Positions 1 to 9,127 of a stretch of 19,169 bases of DNA are shown piece after piece. Source of the DNA: Alphaproteobacteria bacterium (GTDB lineage Bacteria; Pseudomonadota; Alphaproteobacteria; Sphingomonadales; Emcibacteraceae); contig JAADGA010000197.1 in assembly GCA_013152615.1 (NCBI GenBank), positions 1-19,169 on the forward strand. Direction: 5' to 3'. The notes beneath the pieces were generated by a model, which worked only from the letters and a program-made list of their open reading frames with translations, made no database searches and was not told where the DNA came from. Within the stretch, counting starts at the first letter, position 1. Each line of letters opens with the position of its first letter. The translations under genes were made by a program, and so were the position numbers.

Positions 1-860
1 TCCCGGTTGTCACGCCGGTCATTTGTCGCCATATCCGGCTGACGGGGATATTCTGTTGCGGGCTGGCTAAACGGCCGGTCAGTATTTGTTTCCGGCTCTG
101 TTGTTATCGCCGTTTCCGGAATGGATTTCAGCCCTGATTCTGGTCCTGACTCTGGTCCTGATTTTGGCCCCATCTCTGGCCCGGGTTTTGGCCCCATCTC
201 TGGCCCTGATTTTGGCCCGGATTCCAGGCCCGGCCCCGGATACAGATTGTGGATATGCTGGGCGCGCAACAGTTCAAGAATATTCGCGGTTGTTGCCTCG
301 TCCATATCCGGCATCGGATGCTCGGCCTGTTTATCAAGTTCATTCAGACTGTAGATCAACCGCGAGCTTTGCGACTGCTGATAAGCCCGGTCCAGTTCAT
401 GACGGACCAGCGGGGACAGGCCAAAGCGCCGGGAAATATGAATTCTGTGGGCCTCGGTCCCATAGCGAATGATATGAATCAGTTTCTCATCAGGCAGAAT
501 TACCTTTTCAAGCAATGGTCCGGATACTTCAACCACATCCTCGCACATAATGCTAACCAGCTCTTCGGGGGGGCCGGTCACGGAACACAGGGTGGTGGCG
601 ACCTCCTGACGCACGGACAGGGTCACCTGACTGAGAAGTTCGTTTAATATTTCTGTCAGCATCCGGACCTGAACCGCAGAGGCCATCGGTCTCCCCTGAA
701 GGAAAAGATCACAGATATGGGAAAATAACAAGCTTCTGCTATGCTCGGATTCATCCTGCGCGAGGGTAATCAGATTGCGAATTCTGTCATCAAATTGAGT
801 TTTTTTCTGCACCCGGTTTTGTTTCCCAACGGGCGGTAACGGTACTTCTGCGACCGTCAT
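1..860 (-). CDS. DUF2336 domain protein, C-terminus beyond left edge
   Basis: This reading frame is open from an ATG at 860 to the left edge, giving 286 codons with no stop. Residues about 20-200 are helical and resemble the DUF2336 family: a start like FDDRIRNLITLAQDESEHSR, then SVRQEVATTLCSV, and a segment with IHIIRYGTEAHRIHISRR. DUF2336 proteins are mostly alphaproteobacterial, have HEAT-like helical repeats and no settled function. Residues 215-246 are eight Gly-Pro-x-x units with alternating Lys and Glu, followed by a polar Pro/Thr-rich tail that is probably disordered. The start is uncertain: the ATG at 860 has no clear Shine-Dalgarno sequence, a GTG lies 16 codons further in, and the frame stays open upstream to about 1105 without an ATG. 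The family call rests on remembered sequence patterns, not a search. Confidence 0.72.
   Translation of the reverse strand, partial: MTVAEVPLPPVGKQNRVQKKTQFDDRIRNLITLAQDESEHSRSLLFSHICDLFLQGRPMASAVQVRMLTEILNELLSQVTLSVRQEVATTLCSVTGPPEELVSIMCEDVVEVSGPLLEKVILPDEKLIHIIRYGTEAHRIHISRRFGLSPLVRHELDRAYQQSQSSRLIYSLNELDKQAEHPMPDMDEATTANILELLRAQHIHNLYPGPGLESGPKSGPEMGPKPGPEMGPKSGPESGPESGLKSIPETAITTEPETNTDRPFSQPATEYPRQPDMATNDRRDNR
123..218 (-). repeat. 12-bp tandem repeat encoding (Gly-Pro-x-x)8
   Basis: Eight consecutive 12-bp units on the minus strand encode GPKS, GPEM, GPKP, GPEM, GPKS, GPES, GPES and GLKS inside the DUF2336 protein. Units differ at a few bases (for example GGGCCAAAATCA against GGACCAGAGTCA) but the period is exact and in frame. 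Lys-containing and Glu-containing units mostly alternate. The last unit is degenerate (Leu for Pro). Confidence 0.9.
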
Positions 861-1054
861 GGTGCCGTCACCACATCGGGCATAATACTGAACATAATAC
901 CGGACACCGTTCTGGTTTTCTGACCTGTAATAATGATAATACTCTCCAAGTGAAAATATAGCTTTTTTTAAAATTGAAAGCCAGCTAAAAGATAGTTTCC
1001 CTCCGGCAGGGGAATCATATGATTGGTCTTTACAGGATAAGAAACTGTATTTTA

Positions 1055-1084
1055 TTGTGTAAATTGCATAATTTATAATATAAT
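1055..1084 (+). promoter_or_regulatory. Candidate sigma70-type promoter of the Lrp-family gene
   Basis: A -35-like TTGTGT at 1055-1060 is followed after 18 bp by a perfect TATAAT at 1079-1084. The predicted transcription start is near 1091, giving a leader of about 80 nt before the ATG at 1171. A second TATAAT at 1074-1079 overlaps it. The region is very AT-rich, so chance matches are likely. Confidence 0.4.
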
Positions 1085-1091
1085 ATGTCAA
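1063..1091 (-). promoter_or_regulatory. Candidate promoter toward the DUF2336 gene
   Basis: Read on the minus strand, a perfect TTGACA (1091-1086) is followed after 17 bp by TGCAAT (1068-1063), which matches four of six -10 consensus positions. It overlaps the rightward promoter almost completely, so the two could interfere with each other. The implied leader to the ATG at 860 is about 195 nt, which is long. Confidence 0.35.
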
Positions 1092-1097
1092 AATTAA

Positions 1098-1115
1098 GAA
1101 ATTTTATTTCGAAAT
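1098..1115. promoter_or_regulatory. Overlapping palindromes, possible Lrp operator
   Basis: GAAATTTTATTTC (1098-1110) is a perfect interrupted palindrome, and ATTTCGAAAT (1106-1115) is a perfect 10-bp palindrome sharing its right arm. The GAAAT/ATTTC half-site thus occurs three times in alternating orientation, just downstream of the predicted start of the regulator's transcript. Lrp/AsnC proteins often bind AT-rich inverted repeats and repress their own genes. That this is such a site is inference. Confidence 0.35.
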
Positions 1116-1170
1116 ATTTGGGCTATGGCCCGTGAGAAAAAATTGAAATTTGTTGTAAGGAACAGGCGGA

Positions 1171-1653
1171 ATGCACCATGTCAAGCTGGATGATATCGAT
1201 TGCCGGATTTTGGAAAATCTTCAGGACAACGGTCGCATTACCAATGTTGATCTTGCGGAGAAGGTCGGGATTACGGCGCCGCCGTGTCTCCGGCGGGTCC
1301 GGGCGTTGGAAGAGGCCGGATTTATCCGGGGCTATCATGCCGATCTTGATGCCGAGGCGATGGGCTTTGGCCTGACGGTTTTTGCCATGGTTGGCTTGCA
1401 TAGTCAGGCCGAATGTGACCTCAGGGCATTTGAGCAGCTGGTGGCGGCATGGCCGCTGGTACGCGAGACTTACATGCTTAATGGCGAGATTGACTTTATC
1501 CTGAAAATAGTGGCCCGTGATCTGGCCCAGTTTCAGACTTTCCTGACCACTAAATTAACCCCCGCTCCCAATGTTGACAGCGTTAAAACATCACTGAGCA
1601 TCCGCTGTGCCAAAAAGCAGCATGGGGTTCCTGTGGGGGAGGTTGAGGAATAG
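1171..1653 (+). CDS. Lrp/AsnC-family transcriptional regulator
   Basis: This 160-residue protein has the standard Lrp/AsnC layout. An N-terminal winged helix-turn-helix spans about residues 5-60 (LDDIDCRILENLQDNGRITN, then DLAEKVGITAPPCLRRVRAL). It is joined to a C-terminal RAM ligand-binding and oligomerisation domain (about 70-145), with the typical NGEIDFILKIVARDLAQFQ stretch. Length is normal. The ATG at 1171 is preceded by AAGGA (about 11 nt upstream) and a GGCGG closer in. Such proteins assemble as dimers to octamers and sense amino acids; the ligand cannot be read from the sequence. An AsnC-type gene near greA is common in alphaproteobacteria, so the position looks ancestral. It may autoregulate through the palindromes at 1098-1115. 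Confidence 0.92.
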   Translation: MHHVKLDDIDCRILENLQDNGRITNVDLAEKVGITAPPCLRRVRALEEAGFIRGYHADLDAEAMGFGLTVFAMVGLHSQAECDLRAFEQLVAAWPLVRETYMLNGEIDFILKIVARDLAQFQTFLTTKLTPAPNVDSVKTSLSIRCAKKQHGVPVGEVEE

Positions 1654-1706
1654 ACAGTGGGGCCTCCTGACCATAGCCGACAGGCAACATAGCACCGGAA
1701 AAACAG

Positions 1707-2060
1707 ATGAATGAAGCCGCAACACAGGATAATACATCGGCAGCAGGCACGGTGAAGATAGTCTATGTTCTGTATCTTGTCGGGCTTGTCGCCGGTATCA
1801 CCGGGATCATAGGGGTGGTTATCGCCTATGTTAACAGGAGCGATGCCCCGGACTGGTTAAAGAGTCATTACCAATTTCAGATCAGAACATTCTGGATTGG
1901 TGGATTATACATGGTGATCGGGGCCATACTGGCCTTTGTGGCCATTGGCTGGTTTGTCATGTTATTCTGGGTGATCTGGCTGATTGTGCGCTGTATCAAG
2001 GGCCTGAAATCGCTCGACCAGAAAGAACCCCACCCCAACCCAACCGGCTGGATGTTTTAG
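1707..2060 (+). CDS. DUF4870-like small membrane protein
   Basis: This 117-residue protein has a short polar N-terminus and two hydrophobic regions forming about three membrane helices. The first spans residues 16-42; the second spans about 61-95 and is long enough for a hairpin. Between them is DAPDWLKSHYQFQIRTFWIG, resembling the conserved loop of DUF4870 proteins, in which a His/Gln stretch precedes the next helix. The ATG is preceded by CCGGAAAA. It starts 53 bp after the Lrp-type gene on the same strand and may share its transcript. No function is established for the family; it is presumably an inner-membrane protein. Confidence 0.7.
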   Translation: MNEAATQDNTSAAGTVKIVYVLYLVGLVAGITGIIGVVIAYVNRSDAPDWLKSHYQFQIRTFWIGGLYMVIGAILAFVAIGWFVMLFWVIWLIVRCIKGLKSLDQKEPHPNPTGWMF

Positions 2061-2226
2061 GGTAATTCAGGGACAATACACTACTATACTTTTATCTTTT
2101 GGGTGGCGGAAAAAACTGATAGGGTGGTTTTATACGGCAGTGCCACAGGTCAAAATATGACTGATTATCATCTCAGAAAAACCGCCCGCGAAGATTGATC
2201 TGAGGTGAAAGTTTAGGGAGGTAAAA

Positions 2227-2997
2227 TTGGGAGTACGTCGGAATTGGGCAAAAGATGAAGTGTGCCACGCGCTGGCGCTTTATCTTGTGACGGATTTTGG
2301 CCGCTTCCATAGCCACAATCCTGATATTATTAATCTGGCTGATCGTCTTGGTCGCACCCCAAGCGCCGTGGCGTTAAAACTAAGCAATTTAGCCGCTCTT
2401 GATACCAGCATCTCGCAAAAGGGTATGGCCAATGCCAGCAAGATGGATAGGCAGGTATGGGATGAGTTCCTTGTTGAGCCAAATAGCGTGCTTGAAGCAT
2501 ATGAAAATCAGACGCGGCCTTCGTCGCCTTATGTCAGCATTCACCGCCAACCACAGCAGCCGCAAGGCGTGACAGCACCGGCTGTCGAGTTTGCAAGCGC
2601 GGGTGAACGCCGGGTTGAAACCACTCAAAGAATTGGCCAGTATTTCTTCCGTAAAATTATCTTAACGTCATACCGCGGGCGTTGCGCATTAACGGGTATA
2701 GAGGATAGCCGCCTGTTAAATGCTAGCCATATCGTTGCCTGGAAAGACGATCCACAAAACCGCGTCAACCCCTCGAATGGTATCTGCCTAAACGCCCTGC
2801 ATGACCGCGCCTTCGACCGGCATCTGATAACCTTTAATGAAGACTATCGAATGGAAATTGCCCCCCATGTGCCAGCTGTAGCAAGACGAGAGCTGGAACG
2901 AGTTGAGACCGGTAGGCTTGAATTGCCAAGTCGGTTTTTACCGGACCAAATCTTTTTGGAGAAGCACCGAAGAAAATTTTATGAACAAGCCACCTAA
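2227..2997 (+). CDS. HNH endonuclease domain protein
   Basis: This 256-residue protein starts at a TTG chosen because a strong GGGAGGT lies just upstream. Residues 5-60 (RNWAKDEVCHALALYL through GRTPSAVALKLSNL) form the N-terminal domain that often accompanies predicted HNH restriction-type nucleases. A Gln/Pro-rich linker follows near residues 95-120. Residues 150-205 carry the HNH domain: RGRCALTG, NASHIVAW (His168), SNGICLNALHDRAFD (Asn184 and His192). These fit the metal-binding and catalytic positions of HNH_2-type nucleases, so the protein probably cleaves DNA. No methyltransferase or partner gene lies beside it, so it is either a lone nuclease or one of unknown role. GC is visibly lower than in the housekeeping genes, suggesting recent acquisition. 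Confidence 0.82.
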   Translation: MGVRRNWAKDEVCHALALYLVTDFGRFHSHNPDIINLADRLGRTPSAVALKLSNLAALDTSISQKGMANASKMDRQVWDEFLVEPNSVLEAYENQTRPSSPYVSIHRQPQQPQGVTAPAVEFASAGERRVETTQRIGQYFFRKIILTSYRGRCALTGIEDSRLLNASHIVAWKDDPQNRVNPSNGICLNALHDRAFDRHLITFNEDYRMEIAPHVPAVARRELERVETGRLELPSRFLPDQIFLEKHRRKFYEQAT

Positions 2998-3207
2998 TAA
3001 TCTATTGGCCACACGGGAAAACGTGGGATCATATCCATTATAGACCCCGTTCCATCAGGGAATACAGGCTTTGAGATCGTGAGGTTTCTTGTCTGGCTTC
3101 CGCCCGCGTTCCTGCTTGCTGTGGAAGGGGTGATGGGCGGGAATGTGACTGAACAGCGCGTTATTTTATCTCACCCGGCGGCTTCACCCTTTGGATAATG
3201 GCCTGGG

Positions 3208-3240
3208 ATTATCAGATAATGATATGGAATTATCAGATAA
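3208..3240. repeat. Twin palindromes at the greA 3' end
   Basis: ATTATCAGATAAT (3208-3220) and TTATCAGATAA (3230-3240) are two near-perfect palindromes spaced 21 bp apart, two helical turns. The second covers the greA stop codon. They may be a protein-binding pair or weak transcript-end stems; there is no GC-rich stem with a T-run. Confidence 0.55.
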
Positions 3241-3706
3241 AGTCTATTTTGGTGATTTCGTAATAGATTTCGCCGCGCGGGGTTTTGACCTCGATTTCGT
3301 CACCGACTTTGCGCCCGATCAGGGCGCGGCCGATTGGCGAAATGAAGGATATTTTGCCCGCCGGGACATCAGCCTCGTCAATGCCGACAATCTGATAGCG
3401 GAAGATGGTGTCATCTTCATCCGCAAGTTTTACCGTGGCGCCAAAGATAACCTTGTCACCGGACAGGTCTTTGGGGTCAATGACTTCACAGCGGCTGATC
3501 TTGCCTTCCAGGTCATTGATCCGCGCTTCAATAAAGCCCTGGTTTTCCTTGGCCGCGTGATATTCAGCATTTTCGGACAGGTCACCGTGGGCGCGGGCCT
3601 CTTCAATCGCCTTGATCACCGCAGGGCGTTCTTCAAGCCTCAGCGTCTTTAATTCGGCTTCCAGCCATTGATGACCTTCGACGGTCATGGGTACTTTTTC
3701 AACCAT
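3233..3706 (-). CDS. greA: Transcription elongation factor GreA
   Basis: GreA binds the secondary channel of RNA polymerase and stimulates cleavage of the backtracked transcript, freeing stalled complexes. The 157-residue length is typical. The N-terminal coiled coil (about residues 8-75) carries the tip motif [17 protein letters not shown], with acidic Asp42 and Glu45 that coordinate the catalytic magnesium in known GreA proteins. The C-terminal FKBP-like domain (about 80-157) includes [20 protein letters not shown]. It lies 80 bp downstream of carB on the same strand. A TTGACA sits in that gap (3775-3780 on the plus strand, read on minus), but without a good -10 I do not call a promoter. 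The Shine-Dalgarno sequence is weak. Confidence 0.97.
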   Translation of the reverse strand: MVEKVPMTVEGHQWLEAELKTLRLEERPAVIKAIEEARAHGDLSENAEYHAAKENQGFIEARINDLEGKISRCEVIDPKDLSGDKVIFGATVKLADEDDTIFRYQIVGIDEADVPAGKISFISPIGRALIGRKVGDEIEVKTPRGEIYYEITKIDFI

Positions 3707-3786
3707 AATGTCATTTCTGTTGTTAGCGACACACTATCGCGCCTGTTTGTTCCGTTGATAACCCGGCGAACTACTGTCAACAGAAT

Positions 3787-7034
<3,248 letters not shown>

Positions 7035-7035
<1 letters not shown>

Positions 7036-8213
7036 TATTTTCCATCATGATTTTTTATCATGTCCATAAAACGGTGAAAAAGATAGTGGCTGTCCTGTGG
7101 TCCGGGACTGGCTTCGGGATGATACTGGACCGAGAATACCGGCTTGTCCGTGAGTTCAAAGCCGCAAAGTGACTGGTCAAACAGCGAGATATGGCTGATC
7201 TTCGCTCCTTTGGGCAGGCTGTCCTTGTCAACGATAAAGCCGTGATTCATCGAGGTGATTTCCACTTTCCCGGTGGTGAAATCCTTGACCGGGTGATTGG
7301 CCCCGCGGTGGCCCTGATGCATCTTGACGGTTTTTGCTCCGATCGCCAGCGCCAGTATCTGATAGCCGAGACAGATTCCAAACAGCGGGATGCCGCTTTT
7401 GAGTAAGTGTTGAATCACCGGAATGGCATAGACGCCGGTCGCTGCCGGATCACCCGGCCCGTTGGACAGGAAAATGCCATCCGGCCTGAGGGACAGAATA
7501 TCCTGTGCGGTCGCGGTGGCCGGGACCACGGTGATGCGGGCACCGACGGTGGCGAGACAACGCAGGATATTGCGCTTGATGCCGTAATCAACGGCGACGA
7601 TGTGAACTGCTGGCTTGTGCTGGCGTTGAAAACCATCCTTCAGGGTCCAGCAGGTTTCATCCCAGTCATAGCTTTCCGTGCACGATACCTGCGCGGCGAG
7701 GTCCATACCTTCAAGTCCCGGCCATTCCTGTGCCTCGCGGATCAGTGCCGGAATATCAAAAATCCCGTCCGAACTATGACTGATGACCCCGTTTGGTGCC
7801 CCGTTTATCCGGATATGGCGGGTCAGCCGCCGGGTATCAACCCCGGATATGCCGACAAGCCCCCGGGTCCGGCACCAGTTATTCAGGCCATTGCGGCTGC
7901 GATAGTTTGACGGTACGGTAATGTCTTCACGGATGACCAGTCCGCGGGCCGCCGGACGGCTGCTTTCCAGATCATTGTCATTGGTGCCGATATTGCCAAT
8001 ATGGGGAAAGGTAAAGGTGATGATCTGCCCGGCATAGGACGGATCGGTCAATATTTCCTGATAGCCGGTGATGGCGGTATTAAAACAGACTTCGCCGACG
8101 ATTTTGCCAACGGTGCCAATGCCGTAGCCCCAGAATACTGAGCCGTCATCAAGAACCAGCGCGGCGGTTATATCTTTGTGGGGCGGATTATGGTCGATAT
8201 TTTTGCCAGTCAT
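7035..8213 (-). CDS. carA: Carbamoyl phosphate synthase small subunit
   Basis: CarA is the class I glutamine amidotransferase subunit that hydrolyses glutamine and passes ammonia to CarB. At 392 residues it is of normal length. The N-terminal domain contains [20 protein letters not shown] and GGVD-like [15 protein letters not shown]. The glutaminase domain carries the nucleophile Cys281 in [15 protein letters not shown] and the His365/Glu367 pair in [13 protein letters not shown]. The ATG at 8213 has only a weak Shine-Dalgarno sequence but fits the family's usual N-terminus. It is the first gene of a minus-strand carA-carB unit, with a good promoter about 75 nt upstream of the start. Confidence 0.97.
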
Positions 8214-8243
8214 TATTGTCTGCTTTCAGGCCATGATCGGGAA

Positions 8244-8252
8244 TGTGGATAA
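8244..8252 (-). promoter_or_regulatory. Perfect DnaA-box match TTATCCACA
   Basis: Read on the minus strand, 8252-8244 is TTATCCACA, identical to the strongest known DnaA box. It lies in the carA leader, within the divergent region that also feeds yqeY-dnaG-rpoD. I saw no second box nearby, so this is not an origin. It could let DnaA affect transcription, or be chance. Confidence 0.45.
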
Positions 8253-8294
8253 CGCCGACTATAACAGCCCTGATGCGTGAGGTAAATTGCCGGG

Positions 8295-8323
8295 AACATA
8301 GGGGAAGCATCATTTCAGGTCAA
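8295..8323 (-). promoter_or_regulatory. Promoter of carA-carB
   Basis: On the minus strand TTGACC (8323-8318) is followed after exactly 17 bp by TATGTT (8300-8295). The -35 matches five of six consensus positions and the -10 four of six. The predicted transcript starts near 8288 and has a leader of about 75 nt. Confidence 0.65.
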
Positions 8324-8380
8324 GCAAATCCTCAAGAAAATAAATCGTTTAATATCAATAGTTTGAAAGATAATTATCTA

Positions 8381-8409
8381 TTGCAATTCCGGTATTTTTG
8401 CGCTAGAGT
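8381..8409 (+). promoter_or_regulatory. Promoter of yqeY-dnaG-rpoD
   Basis: TTGCAA (8381-8386) is followed after exactly 17 bp by TAGAGT (8404-8409), each matching four of six consensus positions. The predicted start near 8416 gives a leader of about 75 nt before the yqeY ATG. A TATAAT at 8448-8453 is closer to the gene but lacks a -35 element at the right distance. Confidence 0.5.
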
Positions 8410-8490
8410 CCTTGTTTCGTAAAAATGGAATTTGCGGACGAACGGGTTATAATTGCCAGCATTTTTATGAAATAAGGACAAGAAAACAAT

Positions 8491-8946
8491 ATGTTGCGAG
8501 ATCAGCTTACCACCGCCATGAAAGTGGCGATGAGGAACAAGGACAAGCGCCGCCTGACGACAATCCGACTCATTCTGGCGGCGATCAAGGATCGGGACAT
8601 TGCCGCCCGCACCGATAAGAATTCCCCGCCGGATGAAGATACGGTTGTACTTGAAATTCTGTCCAAGATGATCAAGCAGCGCAAGGAAAGTGTCGTGGTC
8701 TATGAAGAGGCGGGTCGTCTGGAACTTGCCCAGCAGGAACAGGACGAGATGGATATTATCTCTGAATTCATGCCCCGCCAGATGCCGGATGATGAAATTG
8801 CGGCGGCGGTCGGGGAAGCCATTGCTGAAACCGGGGCCACGGGCCTGAAGGATATTGGCAAGATCATGGCCGTACTCAAAGGCAAATATGCCGGCCAGAT
8901 GGATTTTTCCAAAGCCAGTGCCGTTGCCCGGTCGGAACTCGGCTGA
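8491..8946 (+). CDS. yqeY: GatB/YqeY domain protein
   Basis: This 151-residue protein matches stand-alone YqeY, homologous to the C-terminal tail domain of GatB. The start MLRDQLTTAMKVAMRNKDKR, the middle ILSKMIKQRKESVVVYEEAG and the end GLKDIGKIMAVLKGKYAGQM (followed by DFSKASAVARSEL) are all family hallmarks. In GatB the domain contacts the tRNA; the stand-alone protein has no settled role but probably binds tRNA or RNA. AAGGA lies about 12 nt upstream of the ATG. The position just before dnaG-rpoD is conserved in alphaproteobacteria and suggests co-transcription with them. Its stop codon lies at the beginning of the degenerate repeat tract that fills the gap to dnaG. Confidence 0.93.
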   Translation: MLRDQLTTAMKVAMRNKDKRRLTTIRLILAAIKDRDIAARTDKNSPPDEDTVVLEILSKMIKQRKESVVVYEEAGRLELAQQEQDEMDIISEFMPRQMPDDEIAAAVGEAIAETGATGLKDIGKIMAVLKGKYAGQMDFSKASAVARSELG

Positions 8947-9080
8947 ATCTGGCCTGAAGTTGGCCTGAATCCGGCCTGAATTTGGTGGGCTTTATTTTTG
9001 GGTCTGGTTTTTGGGTTCGGGGCTGAATTTCGGGACGGTACTGAATTTTGGTGCTGAATGTCAGGGCTGGTTTTTTGGCC
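8941..9080 (+). repeat. Degenerate 11-bp repeat tract between yqeY and dnaG
   Basis: Four near-tandem units begin at the yqeY stop: GGCTGAATCT, GGCCTGAAGTT, GGCCTGAATCC and GGCCTGAATTT (8941-8983). More decayed copies follow (GGCTGAATTTC, TACTGAATTTTGG, GTGCTGAATGTCAGG) to about 9080. The tract is G/T-rich on this strand and codes for nothing visible. No clear terminator hairpin or promoter is seen in it. Confidence 0.75.
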
Positions 9081-9127
9081 CGCTATTTATTCTCTTTGGT
9101 TTATGACGTGAAAGCGTAAAAAAACTT

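Larger units (their letters stand above)
861..1170. other. AT-rich divergent intergenic region
   Basis: This 310-bp stretch separates the leftward DUF2336 gene from the rightward Lrp-type regulator. It holds one candidate promoter for each direction and a palindromic cluster, listed separately. I see no RNA gene in it. On the minus strand the DUF2336 frame remains open across much of it, so part may be coding if an unusual start is used. Confidence 0.6.

Noticed and set aside
3001..3207. Plus-strand open stretch of about 66 codons between the HNH gene and greA
   Set aside because: The frame reads plausibly (ending RVILSHPAASPFG) but has no start with a ribosome binding site near its beginning and matches no family I recognise. 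It may be a remnant but I cannot support it.
3775..3780. TTGACA before greA on the minus strand as a greA promoter
   Set aside because: No -10-like hexamer occurs at 16-18 bp; the best nearby candidates match poorly.
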